34,565 nt of DNA from Verrucomicrobiia bacterium Tous-C4TDCM (GCA_002304315.1 NEUO01000024.1:1-34565); one strand, 5' to 3'; positions 14,123-23,078 are shown, counted from the first letter of the stretch. Notes: generated by a model not told the origin, from the sequence alone. A program made the numbers and translations.

Positions 14123-16933
14123 GTGGCACCGCCCCATCAAATCCCGGAAAAAAAGAGGGTTGCTCCTCTTTTCCTGGCCCTGTTTTCGTCGCTTTCTCTG
14201 AGCCTCTCCGGGCAGGTGGACCTGAATCGCGCCCTCAGTGAAGGGATGGCTGCCTACCGCTCCAAGGACTACAACACGGCGATCGAGAAACTTTCCGCGA
14301 TTGTTTCGGCGAAACCGGACGGGCCGGGCGAGAACGTTCTCTACACGCTGGGCTTCGCCTACTACTTTCAGCTCCGCCACCAGGATTCGGCGGACACCTT
14401 CGCGCTTTACCTGAAGAAACACCCGGACACCGCGAACTCGCACAAGGTCCATTTGATCCTCGGGCGGGCGCTGCTCCAGTTGGATGGCAAGGCGGACGAA
14501 GCGCTAGGTCATCTGGCCAAAGCATCGGAGAAGCCCGAATTCGCGGAGGAAGCCCGCTTCCTGGCGGCCGACGCCTACCTCAAGAAGGGCGATACCGAGA
14601 AGGCCGCACAGACCTTGAAGAACGCCATGAAGAACAAGGCGTCCGGGCCGAGTGTCCTGCGGGCTTCGTTGGAACTGGTCGATGTTTACATTTCCGACGA
14701 CAAGCTCGACGAGGCGGTCGAAATGCTGGAGAAGCTCGAGGCATCCGCCGGCTATCCGGACATCATCGTGACGGCGAACAATCGTTTCGTCCGGATTGGC
14801 GACCTGCATCTGGATTCGCAGTCCTATGCCGACGCGCTCGAGGCCTACTCATCGGTCCGTCCCCGCACCCAGGTGATCGCGATCCAGCTCGCCCGGCTCG
14901 AGCAAATGCGGCACCTCAAGGAAGACTTTGACAAACGGATCGCCGCGGCCGCCAAGGCGAAGCAGGCGCTGCCGCGGGGAACCGAGGAAAAGGCGGCGAC
15001 GCTCGCGGCGATGATCGAGAACACCGACAAGGTGCTCGGGGAGATTCGGACCCAGGAGGACTACGATGCCACGATCCAATACCGGATCGGTCGCTGCTAC
15101 TTCAATATGGAGCGCTTCTGGCCTGCGTCGGTGGCGTTCGAGGCGGTCGCGGATGAGAATCCGAAGTCCACGGACGCGCCGACCGCCCTGTTCGGTGCGA
15201 TTGTTTCCCAGTGGCGGCTTGAGCGGCCCGAGGCTGCACGCAAACTGTGCGCGGCTTACCTGGAACGGTTTCCCAAGGGAAAGCAGTTTGCCCAGGTGGC
15301 GGAACTGAACACGACACTGCTCATCCAGCAGGGACTCAACGAGGAAGCGATCGCGTTCCTGAGGCCGTTCCTTGAGAAGAACCCTGAAGTGCCCGGGAGG
15401 CAGAAGCTGCTCGGACTGCTGGCCAACGCGCGATTCCAGGCGGGGGCTTACGATGCGGCCGCGGCCGACTACGACAGCTTGCGCAAGGAATTCGCCTCGT
15501 CGCCGGAGTTCGAGGAATACACCTACCGCCGGGCGCTTTGTAATTTCCTGCGGAACGACTACGAGGCGACCACCGAGGCGTTCGACGCCTACGAGCGGGA
15601 TTTTCCGAACGGCCAGTTCATCCCCGACATCCGCTACCGCCGGGGCATCATCCAGCTCGCGTTGAAGGATTACGATGGCCTGATCAAGGCCATGAACAGC
15701 CTGCTCGAGGATCCGGCGGCGGAGGGCTTCGGCGGCCAGATCCATACCTTGCTCGGGGACGCCTTATCGGCGAAGGGCGACAACGAGGCGGCCGCGGGTG
15801 CCTATGCCAGCGCGGTGAAATCCGCCAATGGCGACGACAACGTCATCCAGTATTCGCTGGAACAGGCGACCAACCTGCTTCGCGGGCTGCGTCGTTGGAA
15901 CGAACTCGAGTCCTTGTGGAAGGAATTCCTGAAGCAGAATCCGAAGCACCCGATGGCGCTGCGGGCGGTGTCGGAGCTGTCGAAGCTGCTGGTCCGTGCC
16001 AACAAGAAGGATGAAGCCCGCCAGATGCTGGCCGGCCAGGTGCTCGGTGACATCCAGAACAGCCGTTCCGAGTATGTGGAAATGCTCATAAGCCAGCTGG
16101 CCGGGCTCCACGTGCCGCCGCGAGTGGTGAAAAAGGACGCGCCCCAGCCTGACCTCGACAAGATTGAGGGCGAGCTAGTCAAGGAACTGGAGGTTGCCGA
16201 AGACAACCGGACGCCGGTCTATCTTGCCCGCGTGCTGTTTGCCAAAGCCGAGCTGGGCCGGATGATGCGGGACGCCGCCCGCAACGAGCGGAATCTCAAC
16301 GCGATCGCCAACACCGCCAATCCAGACGACCTTGGTCCCATTCTTCTCTCGATGATCGGCCAGTTTCTGCTGGACGACGGGCAGCTGGACACGGCGGTCC
16401 CTCTGTTCACTCGCCTCCGCGACGCCTTCCCGCAGTCTCCTTTCTCCGATGCCGCGCCGGTCGGCCTGGGTCGCATCGCCCTGGCCAAGAAAGAGTTTCC
16501 CGCCGCGCTGGAGCAGTTCGACTACGCGCTGACCCGCAGCGTCGGCGGATCGATGCTCAAGGAGGCGACCTTCGGCAAGGCGCTCGCCCTGAAAGGGCTG
16601 AAGAAGCTGGAAGAGTCCAAGAAATTGTTCGAGGAGATCGTTTCCAGCAAGGAATGGCGCGGCCTTGAAAAAGCCGGATCGCTCTTCGAGCTCGGCGAGA
16701 TCGCTGCCGAAACCGGGGACAAAGGGGCCGCCAACGCCTACTTCCAGCGTGTCTACCTGTCTCATGGGGCCTATCCACAATATGCAGCCAAAGCTTACCT
16801 CCGCAGCGCCGAGATGCTGAAGGCCGACGGCCAGAGCGACGCAGCGCAGAGGACCTATCGTGAACTCGTCCGCAACCCGAAGTATGCCGACACCCCCGAG
16901 GTGAAAGTGGCGCGAGCCCAACTCAAGGAATGA
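14123..16933 (+). CDS. Large periplasmic tetratricopeptide-repeat protein (module 2)
   Basis: A 936-residue exported TPR protein. The export signal follows EKKR as VAPLFLALFSSLSLSLSG, then the mature protein begins QVDLNRALSEGMAAYRSKDY. About twenty TPR-like hairpins follow to the C-terminus. I chose the GTG at 14123; a TTG at 14102 in the same frame would add seven residues, and neither has a good Shine-Dalgarno sequence. The stop overlaps the next start as ATGA, so the two are translationally coupled. It is the counterpart of the 1003-residue TPR protein at 7268-10279 and is the first gene of a plus-strand run that also contains exbB and two exbD genes. Confidence 0.82.
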   Translation: MAPPHQIPEKKRVAPLFLALFSSLSLSLSGQVDLNRALSEGMAAYRSKDYNTAIEKLSAIVSAKPDGPGENVLYTLGFAYYFQLRHQDSADTFALYLKKHPDTANSHKVHLILGRALLQLDGKADEALGHLAKASEKPEFAEEARFLAADAYLKKGDTEKAAQTLKNAMKNKASGPSVLRASLELVDVYISDDKLDEAVEMLEKLEASAGYPDIIVTANNRFVRIGDLHLDSQSYADALEAYSSVRPRTQVIAIQLARLEQMRHLKEDFDKRIAAAAKAKQALPRGTEEKAATLAAMIENTDKVLGEIRTQEDYDATIQYRIGRCYFNMERFWPASVAFEAVADENPKSTDAPTALFGAIVSQWRLERPEAARKLCAAYLERFPKGKQFAQVAELNTTLLIQQGLNEEAIAFLRPFLEKNPEVPGRQKLLGLLANARFQAGAYDAAAADYDSLRKEFASSPEFEEYTYRRALCNFLRNDYEATTEAFDAYERDFPNGQFIPDIRYRRGIIQLALKDYDGLIKAMNSLLEDPAAEGFGGQIHTLLGDALSAKGDNEAAAGAYASAVKSANGDDNVIQYSLEQATNLLRGLRRWNELESLWKEFLKQNPKHPMALRAVSELSKLLVRANKKDEARQMLAGQVLGDIQNSRSEYVEMLISQLAGLHVPPRVVKKDAPQPDLDKIEGELVKELEVAEDNRTPVYLARVLFAKAELGRMMRDAARNERNLNAIANTANPDDLGPILLSMIGQFLLDDGQLDTAVPLFTRLRDAFPQSPFSDAAPVGLGRIALAKKEFPAALEQFDYALTRSVGGSMLKEATFGKALALKGLKKLEESKKLFEEIVSSKEWRGLEKAGSLFELGEIAAETGDKGAANAYFQRVYLSHGAYPQYAAKAYLRSAEMLKADGQSDAAQRTYRELVRNPKYADTPEVKVARAQLKE

Positions 16934-17805
16934 AATCCCTGCTTCCACTCACAGGCTGCTTTCTCGGTCTTTCCCTGTCCTCCGTTCACGCGCAATCGCA
17001 GGAAGATTTCGAGCTTCGCAACGGCCGCCGCATCGCAGCGGAATCCGTCAAGCCGACCGCGACCGGATTTTCCGCCGTCGTGGTGACTGGCGCGAATGCC
17101 CAGAACATCACCTTCACGGCCAAGGACATCGTCCGCGCGAACCTGCGCGAGCCGGCGGCTCTCGCCGAGGCCCGGACCCTGATCGCCTCCGGCAAGCTGA
17201 TCGCGGCGATTTCCCTGCTGACCACGACCGAAGAAGAGCTGCTGCCCTACCGGCAGGTTCCCGGGGCATGGTGGCACCGCGCCCTCATGCTCCGGATGGA
17301 CGCACTGGCTGCAAAAGGCGAAGCGGCAGCGGCATTGGCTGCCGCCGGGGCTGAAGAGTTGGCCGGGCTTCCCGAGGAGAGCGCGGCTTCCCTGACCGGC
17401 TTCCAGGACATTATCGCGAAACCGATCGGGAGCCCCGAGACGAAGATCGCCTCCCTGGAGGCCGTGGCGAAGCGGACCGCGGATCCCTGGATCGCCGCCC
17501 GGGCGTGGTTGGAGGTCGGCAACACCCACGCCGGACAAGGCAAGATGGAGGCGGCCGTCAAGACGTGGCTCCGGGTGGCGGTTTTCCATCCGGCCGAGCG
17601 GGATCTCGCCGTCCGCGGTACGATCCTCGCCGCTCGCGGTCTCCAGCAGATCGAGCGGCCTCAGGACGGCCTCAAGCTGCTCGACGATTACCTCAACGAC
17701 CACCTTGCATCTCCCTACGAAACCACCATCAAGGCGGAAGCCGCCAAGAGCGACCCGAAACGCGATACCACCCCGGCCGCACCGGCCGATAAAGACCCCA
17801 AGTGA
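16930..17805 (+). CDS. Secreted helical protein of the second ExbBD module
   Basis: A 291-residue exported protein with signal peptide MKSLLPLTGCFLGLSLSSVHA. A short beta segment follows (FELRNGRRIAAESV, then FSAVVVTGANAQNITFTAKDI), then helical repeats rich in Ala, Leu and Glu, and a Lys/Pro/Asp tail. The layout parallels the protein at 6253-7233. The ATG overlaps the TPR stop by four bases, and exbB starts 22 bp after its end, so it is cotranscribed. It is probably a periplasmic partner of the TPR protein. The exact family is not recognised. Confidence 0.75.
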   Translation: MKSLLPLTGCFLGLSLSSVHAQSQEDFELRNGRRIAAESVKPTATGFSAVVVTGANAQNITFTAKDIVRANLREPAALAEARTLIASGKLIAAISLLTTTEEELLPYRQVPGAWWHRALMLRMDALAAKGEAAAALAAAGAEELAGLPEESAASLTGFQDIIAKPIGSPETKIASLEAVAKRTADPWIAARAWLEVGNTHAGQGKMEAAVKTWLRVAVFHPAERDLAVRGTILAARGLQQIERPQDGLKLLDDYLNDHLASPYETTIKAEAAKSDPKRDTTPAAPADKDPK

Positions 17806-17827
17806 CCCAACCGATTCATTTCTGAGC

Positions 17828-18670
17828 ATGAACTCCCCAAACATCCTCCGCCGCCTTGGCCAAGCGTTCCGGATCGCCCTTCTCGCCGGTGCCTTCGTGG
17901 TATTCTGTCCGATTCACCAGGTTTCCGCCCAAGAGCCGGCCGCTTCATCGGAAACCGCGGAAGCCAAGCCCGCCGCGACCAAAAAGACCATGTGGGACAC
18001 TTTCAAGCTCGGGGGCTGGGTCATGTGGCCGCTCACGGCTTGCTCGATTTTCACGATCTATCTGGTCATCGATGTGTATCTCCGCACCTCCTCCAGGAAG
18101 ATGTGGCCTGCGGAAGAGATCCAGAAAGCCCAGCAGCTCTTCATGGCCGGCGACTATGTCAACGCCTACCAGGTGATGAAGGCCACGCCCTGTTCCTTCA
18201 ACAACTGCGTGAAATACGGCCTGTCATTCGTCGGCAAGGGAAAGGACCAGACCGAAGAAGCGCTGCTGGTCGAAGTCGGCCGTGAGAACGCACGCATCCA
18301 GAACCGGATCAACTACCTCTCGGTCATCGGCGTTTGCACCCCGATGATCGGTCTGGTCGGCACCGTCATGGGGATGATGAAGGCCTTCGACGAGCTCGGT
18401 GCCTCCGGTGCCGGGGAAACCAGCGCGCTCGCCGGACACATCGGCGAGGTGCTGGTCGCGACCGCCTCCGGTCTCTTCATCGCCATTCCCGCCTTCATGT
18501 TCTTCTACATCCTGCGCAACCGCCTGTCGGCCCAGGTGCACGACCTGGAAGACCAGGTCACCAGCCTCTTCCGGAACATGCCCTACGACCACTTCCACGG
18601 TCTGGAGATCGGCGAGGAAGCCACCTATGCGGCTCTCCCCAACTGGGTTGGTGTCGAGGCGGAAGCCTGA
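17828..18670 (+). CDS. exbB: ExbB/TolQ/MotA-family proton channel protein (module 2)
   Basis: A 280-residue inner-membrane protein with an N-terminal signal-like segment (FRIALLAGAFVVFCPIHQVSAQ), a linker, a transmembrane helix (WVMWPLTACSIFTIYLVIDVYL) and the conserved MotA/TolQ/ExbB helices (IGVCTPMIGLVGTVMGMMKAF and VATASGLFIAIPAFMFFYIL). GLVGTVMGM is the family motif. The ATG at 17828 was chosen because the signal segment starts there. It precedes two exbD genes and a TonB-like gene, giving a full energy-transducing set. Confidence 0.9.
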   Translation: MNSPNILRRLGQAFRIALLAGAFVVFCPIHQVSAQEPAASSETAEAKPAATKKTMWDTFKLGGWVMWPLTACSIFTIYLVIDVYLRTSSRKMWPAEEIQKAQQLFMAGDYVNAYQVMKATPCSFNNCVKYGLSFVGKGKDQTEEALLVEVGRENARIQNRINYLSVIGVCTPMIGLVGTVMGMMKAFDELGASGAGETSALAGHIGEVLVATASGLFIAIPAFMFFYILRNRLSAQVHDLEDQVTSLFRNMPYDHFHGLEIGEEATYAALPNWVGVEAEA

Positions 18671-18707
18671 GTTCGCGGACGCCACAAACCCTTTCTAAAC
18701 CAAGTCC

Positions 18708-19148
18708 ATGGCAAGCGCTGGCGGCGGAGATGGAAGCGAACCTGAATTCCAGGTCGCTCCGATGATCGACGTGCTCCTCGTGCTGCTCATTTTCTTCATG
18801 AGCATCACGACCGATCAGGTCATGAAGGTCGACAAGTCGATCAAGCTGCCGCTCGCCCCGGAAGCCAAGGCGCGGAAGCACGACATCAAGAACGAGGCGA
18901 TCGTGAACGTCGACTGGGACGCCGCCCTCGCCCGCGCCCAGGTGCGCTACGGCGCCCAGATCTGCGATCCATTGGAACAGCTCGCCGAACTGGTCCGCCC
19001 CGCGAAAGAAGCAAACCCGAAGCTCAAGCTGATCATCCGCGGCGACGCCGATGCCCCGGCGATCGAGATCCAGAAGGTGATCGAGCAACTCGCAACCGCC
19101 GGCATCGACGACATTTCCCTGTCTGGCACCAACCGCAACTCTCCTTGA
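18708..19148 (+). CDS. exbD: ExbD/TolR-family biopolymer transport protein (first of module 2)
   Basis: A 146-residue ExbD-type protein with a Gly-rich start, one transmembrane helix (APMIDVLLVLLIFFMSITT, about residues 17-35) with the proton-carrying Asp of PMID, and a periplasmic domain ending TAGIDDISLSGTN. It begins 37 bp after exbB and is followed 13 bp later by a second exbD. Confidence 0.9.
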   Translation: MASAGGGDGSEPEFQVAPMIDVLLVLLIFFMSITTDQVMKVDKSIKLPLAPEAKARKHDIKNEAIVNVDWDAALARAQVRYGAQICDPLEQLAELVRPAKEANPKLKLIIRGDADAPAIEIQKVIEQLATAGIDDISLSGTNRNSP

Positions 19149-19161
19149 TCCCGCGCCCGTC

Positions 19162-19614
19162 ATGAAATCCAAGAAGAGAGGCCGCAGCGCGCCCGAACAG
19201 ATCCACCTCGGCTTCCAGATCGCGCCGATGATCGACGTGGTCTTCGTCATCATGCTTTTCTTCATGGTCATGGCCGGTGCCGTTCAGAAAGAGCACGAAC
19301 TCAACCTGAAACTACCGGGAACGATTTCCGCCGACAAGCCGGTGGACGTGATTGAGGAGACGCAGGTCCGCGTGCTGGATACCGGGGAGATCCTCCTCAA
19401 CGACGAACCGATGGGCGACCCCGAGGATTCAAAGCTTCAGAACCTCTCACTCACGATGATCAAATTGGAGGAATCCTCCAAGGCTGCGGAAAGCAAGGTC
19501 GTCGTCACCATCATGGCCGATGAGTTCGCGCCTTTCCAACGGGTGATCGATGTTCTCAACGCGCTTTCGATCGCCCGAATCCAGAACGTCACCTTCGAGG
19601 TCCCGCCCCAATAA
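19162..19614 (+). CDS. exbD: ExbD/TolR-family biopolymer transport protein (second of module 2)
   Basis: A 150-residue ExbD paralogue. The basic N-terminus (MKSKKRGR) is followed by the transmembrane helix APMIDVVFVIMLFFMVMAGA with the conserved Asp. The periplasmic part ends with RVIDVLNALSIARIQNVTF, which is close to the end of the second ExbD of module 1 (RVIDVLNVLAGVGISNVTF), so the second ExbD of each module are likely orthologous positions. The TonB-like gene starts 22 bp downstream. Confidence 0.9.
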   Translation: MKSKKRGRSAPEQIHLGFQIAPMIDVVFVIMLFFMVMAGAVQKEHELNLKLPGTISADKPVDVIEETQVRVLDTGEILLNDEPMGDPEDSKLQNLSLTMIKLEESSKAAESKVVVTIMADEFAPFQRVIDVLNALSIARIQNVTFEVPPQ

Positions 19615-19636
19615 AGATTCCAGCCCCGAGTTTGCC

Positions 19637-20878
19637 ATGGAAGAGCCAACCTATTACGAGCCTGCTGCAGAGCCTAAGAATAGCCGGCTGAAGACCCTGA
19701 TCGCCCGGATGGGTCTCGGGGCGTTCACGATCTCGCTGATCGTCCACGCCATATTCATCGTGCTGGCGATTTTCTATTTTGTGAAATGGGTGGAACCCAA
19801 GCAGGAGAAGGTCGATTTCCTGCCCGGCGGAGGTGGTGGCGGGGGTGCCGGTGGCGAGACCGCCCACAAGGTCCAGCAGCAGATGAAGCAGCGGATGATG
19901 ACCAGCACCGCGGTTTCCAAGCGGATCGCCTCCACATCGAACACCGCGGCATTCACCCTGCCGGATTCCTCCAACGAACTGATGGACCCGGGCTTGCCGA
20001 TGGATGTCGGCGCCGCGCAGATGGGTTCCGGCGGCGGCGAAGGCGGCGGACGCGGCACGGGCAAGGGAACCGGCACCGGGTCGGGGACGGGTCCCGGCAA
20101 GGGCATGGGAGAAGGCCAACTTGGCATCGGCGCCCTGATCCCGACCATCATGAAAGGCCGCTGCACCGACAACGAGCGCTCGCTGATGCTGCGGGAGGCT
20201 GGTGGGACCGATCAGGTGGAGGTTGCCGTCAAAAAGTCGCTGGCTTGGTTCAAGTCGAAGCAAAATCCGGACGGATCCTGGGGCAGGAGCCACAATGTGG
20301 CGATGACCGGGCTTACGCTGCTGTGCTTCCTGGGCCACTGCGAAGGCACCCAGTCCAACGAGTATGGTGATACGGTGAGCAAGGGGATTGCCTTCTTGCT
20401 CGATAAGTCGCTCAAGCACAATGGAATGATGGCGTCCCAATTCGGCGGTAACTCGTGGGTTTACGAGCACGCGATCGCCACTTATGCGCTGTCGGAAGCA
20501 TTGACCTTTTCGCGCGGCCTTCAATTTCCGATTCCCGAGCTGGAATCCGCGGTCCAAAAGGCGGCCACGCTCATCATCACGGGGCAAACCAAGGAAGGTG
20601 GCTGGGACTATGGTTATGCGGACAAGGGCCGCAACGATCTCTCGGTGGTCGGCTGGCAGATGCAGGCATTGAAGGCGGCAAAGGCTTCCGGCGTGAAGCT
20701 GGAGAATTTCGACCGCACCATTCGCAAGGCCACCGATTGGCTGGCCGACACGGCCTATCTCGGCGACGGTAAGTTTGCTTACAGCGGAGCTGGAGCCAAT
20801 CCCGGCATGACGGCCGTCGGGAGCCTCTGCCTCCAGCAATGGGACAAGGCAAAAGCAAGCCCGTCCGGGAAGGTGTGA
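19637..20878 (+). CDS. TonB-like anchor with alpha-toroid (squalene-cyclase-like) domain, 5' part
   Basis: The 5' part of a frameshifted gene, 413 codons to its premature stop. Residues 29-51 form one transmembrane helix containing S33-LIV-H37, the SxxxH pattern of TonB that couples to ExbBD. A Gly-rich linker follows (a seven-Gly run at about 64-70, then GTGKGTGTGSGTGPGKG). From about residue 195 the sequence has the repeats of the prenyltransferase/squalene cyclase fold, with QW-type motifs QNPDGSWG and QTKEGGW. The DxDD motif of squalene-hopene cyclase is not seen, so cyclase activity is doubtful. It is the last gene of module 2 and would be the moving partner of the ExbB and ExbD proteins. 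Translation leaves the correct frame at the AAAA run 20851-20854. Confidence 0.78.
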   Translation: MEEPTYYEPAAEPKNSRLKTLIARMGLGAFTISLIVHAIFIVLAIFYFVKWVEPKQEKVDFLPGGGGGGGAGGETAHKVQQQMKQRMMTSTAVSKRIASTSNTAAFTLPDSSNELMDPGLPMDVGAAQMGSGGGEGGGRGTGKGTGTGSGTGPGKGMGEGQLGIGALIPTIMKGRCTDNERSLMLREAGGTDQVEVAVKKSLAWFKSKQNPDGSWGRSHNVAMTGLTLLCFLGHCEGTQSNEYGDTVSKGIAFLLDKSLKHNGMMASQFGGNSWVYEHAIATYALSEALTFSRGLQFPIPELESAVQKAATLIITGQTKEGGWDYGYADKGRNDLSVVGWQMQALKAAKASGVKLENFDRTIRKATDWLADTAYLGDGKFAYSGAGANPGMTAVGSLCLQQWDKAKASPSGKV

Positions 20879-21297
20879 AGCTGATCATGGAGGGCTTGGA
20901 ACTGCGCGACAAACCGAACGCGAAGGTCAGTGACTTCTCTCCGCTCTACTCGATGAAGTATGACGGTCCGAACTGCGACCTCTACGCCTGGTACTACGCG
21001 GTCCAGGTCATGCGCAACGCCGAGGGCAAGGAGTGGGAGGCCATGAACAAGGCCATCCTTGAAGACGTCCTTCCCCAGCAGAACGAGGATGGCTCGTTCA
21101 AGTTCGAAAACGGGAAGATCGATCGTAACGAAAAACTGGTCCACGTCCGCGGCACCGAGGCGGTCGGAAATTCCCGCGACGTCTACCTCCAAGCCCTGAA
21201 CACGCTAATCCTCGAGGTCTATTACCGCTTCCTTCCCGCGACCTCCGCCGGCAAGAGCCGCGGTTCCGGCCTTGATCACCTTGACGACCTCCGGTAA
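20839..21297 (+). pseudogene. TonB-like/alpha-toroid protein, 3' part in the -1 frame
   Basis: This frame continues the alpha-toroid domain beyond the break: SKPVREGVKLIMEGLELRDK, then CDLYAWYYAVQVMRN and a further QW-like motif QNEDGSFKFENG. Adding one A to the AAAA run at 20851-20854 joins it to the upstream frame as QQWDKAKSKPVREGVK, giving a single protein of about 553 residues. The ATG at 20839 is probably not a real start. The cause may be a homopolymer sequencing error, a true mutation, or -1 slippage; the last would need an A-AAA shift with poor pairing at the preceding codon. Confidence 0.75.
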
Positions 21298-21329
21298 CGG
21301 CGGGGGGAACGGTCAAGAATCATCGTGGC

Positions 21330-21348
21330 GGGTCGTGAAGGGCGACCC
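21330..21348. terminator. Possible hairpin between convergent genes
   Basis: GGGTCG and CGACCC pair across a seven-base loop in the 119-bp gap between the alpha-toroid gene and the convergent AAA+ gene. There is no T-run, so intrinsic termination is uncertain. Position favours a shared terminator or barrier. Confidence 0.35.
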
Positions 21349-21416
21349 GGTGGGTGGACGACTCCACAGCAGGTCGCGGCATAAGGGCCGCGGCGGCCAG
21401 CGCGCGGTCCAAAGGT

Positions 21417-23078
21417 TCACGGCTCGAGGTATTTCCGCACCTCCGGCGGGACGAACTCCGCGTCGGTGGCTTCTTCGGCGGCGAGCTGCATCTGGGCGCG
21501 GATGATGGCGGGATCGACCGGCGGCAGGTAGCCTTGGAGGCTGGCGCGGAGGGCGTCGGCGGCGAGGGGCGTGCCGGTTTTGGTGAGGCGGTAGGCTTTC
21601 ACGGCGAGGGCTTCCGCGGCGCCGGGGGTGAGCCAGCAGGGGACCAGCGGGAGGAGCTCGGCCTTGGCGGCCTCGTCGAGCGGGATGCCGCGGCGCTTGC
21701 AGAGGGCGGCGAGCAGGACCATGCCCTCGGCCGGGGTGGCGGTAGGGAAAATCGGGACTTTGACATCGATCCGGCCGGGGCGCTTGAGGTCGACCTCGAT
21801 CAGGTCCGGCCGGCTGGAGGCGAGCACCCACAGGATCTTGCCGCGGTTGCGGGTGTTCGACATTTCGGCGGCCAGCATCGAGTAAACGCGGCTGGAAACG
21901 CCGGAGTCGCCGCTGCCCGAGGCGCGGCGGCCGAGCGCTTGGTCGGCTTCGTCGATGAACACGATGCAGCGGCCGAGGGCGTGGAGCAGGGCGAAGATTT
22001 TCTCAAGGTTCGCCTCGGTCGAGCCGACCCAGCGGTCGCGGAAATTCCGCAGGGTGACCACGGGCACGCCGGCTTCCCCGGCGAGGCATTCGGCGAGGTA
22101 GGTCTTGCCGGTGCCGACCGGGCCGCAGAACAGGTAGCCCATCGGCAAGGCGGCGGTTTCATCCTGCTTCCAAAGCGCGAGGTCCTGGCGGAGGCGGGTC
22201 TTCACGCCATCGAGCCCGATCACGTCGTCGAGGGTGCGGTCGGGCTCGACGAAGTCGATCAGCTCGCCGGCATCGCGCTCGACCAGCGCCTTGCGGAGTT
22301 CGCCGAGGTCGGCGTCGCCGAGCGGTTCGCCGGCGTGGTTGCGGCGGCGGAGGAAGGCTTCCAGCGCGGCGATCGAGGTGCCGGCCAGGCGGGCGGCGAT
22401 GCGCGGGAAATCGGTCACGCCTTCGAGCGCCTTCGGGCATTCCGGGGCCAGGACTTGCAGCGCGCCGGCGAGTTCCGCGCCGTCGGGCAGCGGGATTTCG
22501 ATCTCCGCGGCGCGCGGGTTCGCGGCGACCAGCGGGTGGAGGTGGTGGATCCGGTCGGCGATCAGGAAGACCGCCTGACCTTGCGCGGCGAGGGTGGTGT
22601 CGCTGCCCCAGGTGCGGATCAGCGAGGCGATCGCGCTGAGCTCGTGGTTCATCGTCTGCGGGAGGACGGGGACGTAGAGCTGGGCATCGCGCAGGACCAC
22701 CGCGACGCTCACCGGCTTGGCTCCGACGGCGCGGAGGTTGCGGGCGTATTGGAGGAAGCGGGCGACGGCGCGGATGGCGGGCAGTGGCAGCGCGGGGAGT
22801 TCGCCGATCTCTTTCAAGGCGGGCCAACTGGCGAACAGATCATTGCCGCGCTCGACCCGCAGGCCGAAGCCGGGATCGTAGGACAGCACGATCTGGAAGC
22901 GCGGCAGGAGGACGTCGAGCAGGTAGTCGTTCAGTCGGCCGAGCTTCGGCCCGTCGGCGAGGCGCAGCAGCATGCGGTCGGCGACGTTGCCGTGGAGGAT
23001 GAACTGCCCCGCCGCGCCGCTTTCGTAGCGCGCGACGATCTCGGTGGCCCAGGACGGGAGAGGAAAGGCTTCAGGCAT
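21417..23078 (-). CDS. AAA+ ATPase of the FtsH/CDC48-like type
   Basis: A 553-residue cytoplasmic protein. The C-terminal half is an AAA+ module with Walker A GPVGTGKT near residue 316, the pore-loop-like region NFRDRWVGSTEANLEKIF, Walker B IVFIDEAD near 371 with the catalytic Glu, and a sensor/arginine-finger region SSRPDLIEVDLKRPGRID. The N-terminal 240 residues resemble a degenerate P-loop domain without an intact Walker A, as in proteins of this family often annotated only as ATP-binding protein. No protease or nuclease domain is attached. The start at the ATG 23078 was preferred because PEAFPLPSWATEIV begins the conserved part. It stands alone on the minus strand; the substrate is unknown. 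Confidence 0.82.
   Translation of the reverse strand: MPEAFPLPSWATEIVARYESGAAGQFILHGNVADRMLLRLADGPKLGRLNDYLLDVLLPRFQIVLSYDPGFGLRVERGNDLFASWPALKEIGELPALPLPAIRAVARFLQYARNLRAVGAKPVSVAVVLRDAQLYVPVLPQTMNHELSAIASLIRTWGSDTTLAAQGQAVFLIADRIHHLHPLVAANPRAAEIEIPLPDGAELAGALQVLAPECPKALEGVTDFPRIAARLAGTSIAALEAFLRRRNHAGEPLGDADLGELRKALVERDAGELIDFVEPDRTLDDVIGLDGVKTRLRQDLALWKQDETAALPMGYLFCGPVGTGKTYLAECLAGEAGVPVVTLRNFRDRWVGSTEANLEKIFALLHALGRCIVFIDEADQALGRRASGSGDSGVSSRVYSMLAAEMSNTRNRGKILWVLASSRPDLIEVDLKRPGRIDVKVPIFPTATPAEGMVLLAALCKRRGIPLDEAAKAELLPLVPCWLTPGAAEALAVKAYRLTKTGTPLAADALRASLQGYLPPVDPAIIRAQMQLAAEEATDAEFVPPEVRKYLEP

Noticed and set aside
20839-20878. Programmed -1 ribosomal frameshift in the toroid gene
   Set aside because: Only an A-AAA shift is available; the codon before it would not re-pair well, and no downstream hairpin or conserved signal is apparent. 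An indel is simpler.
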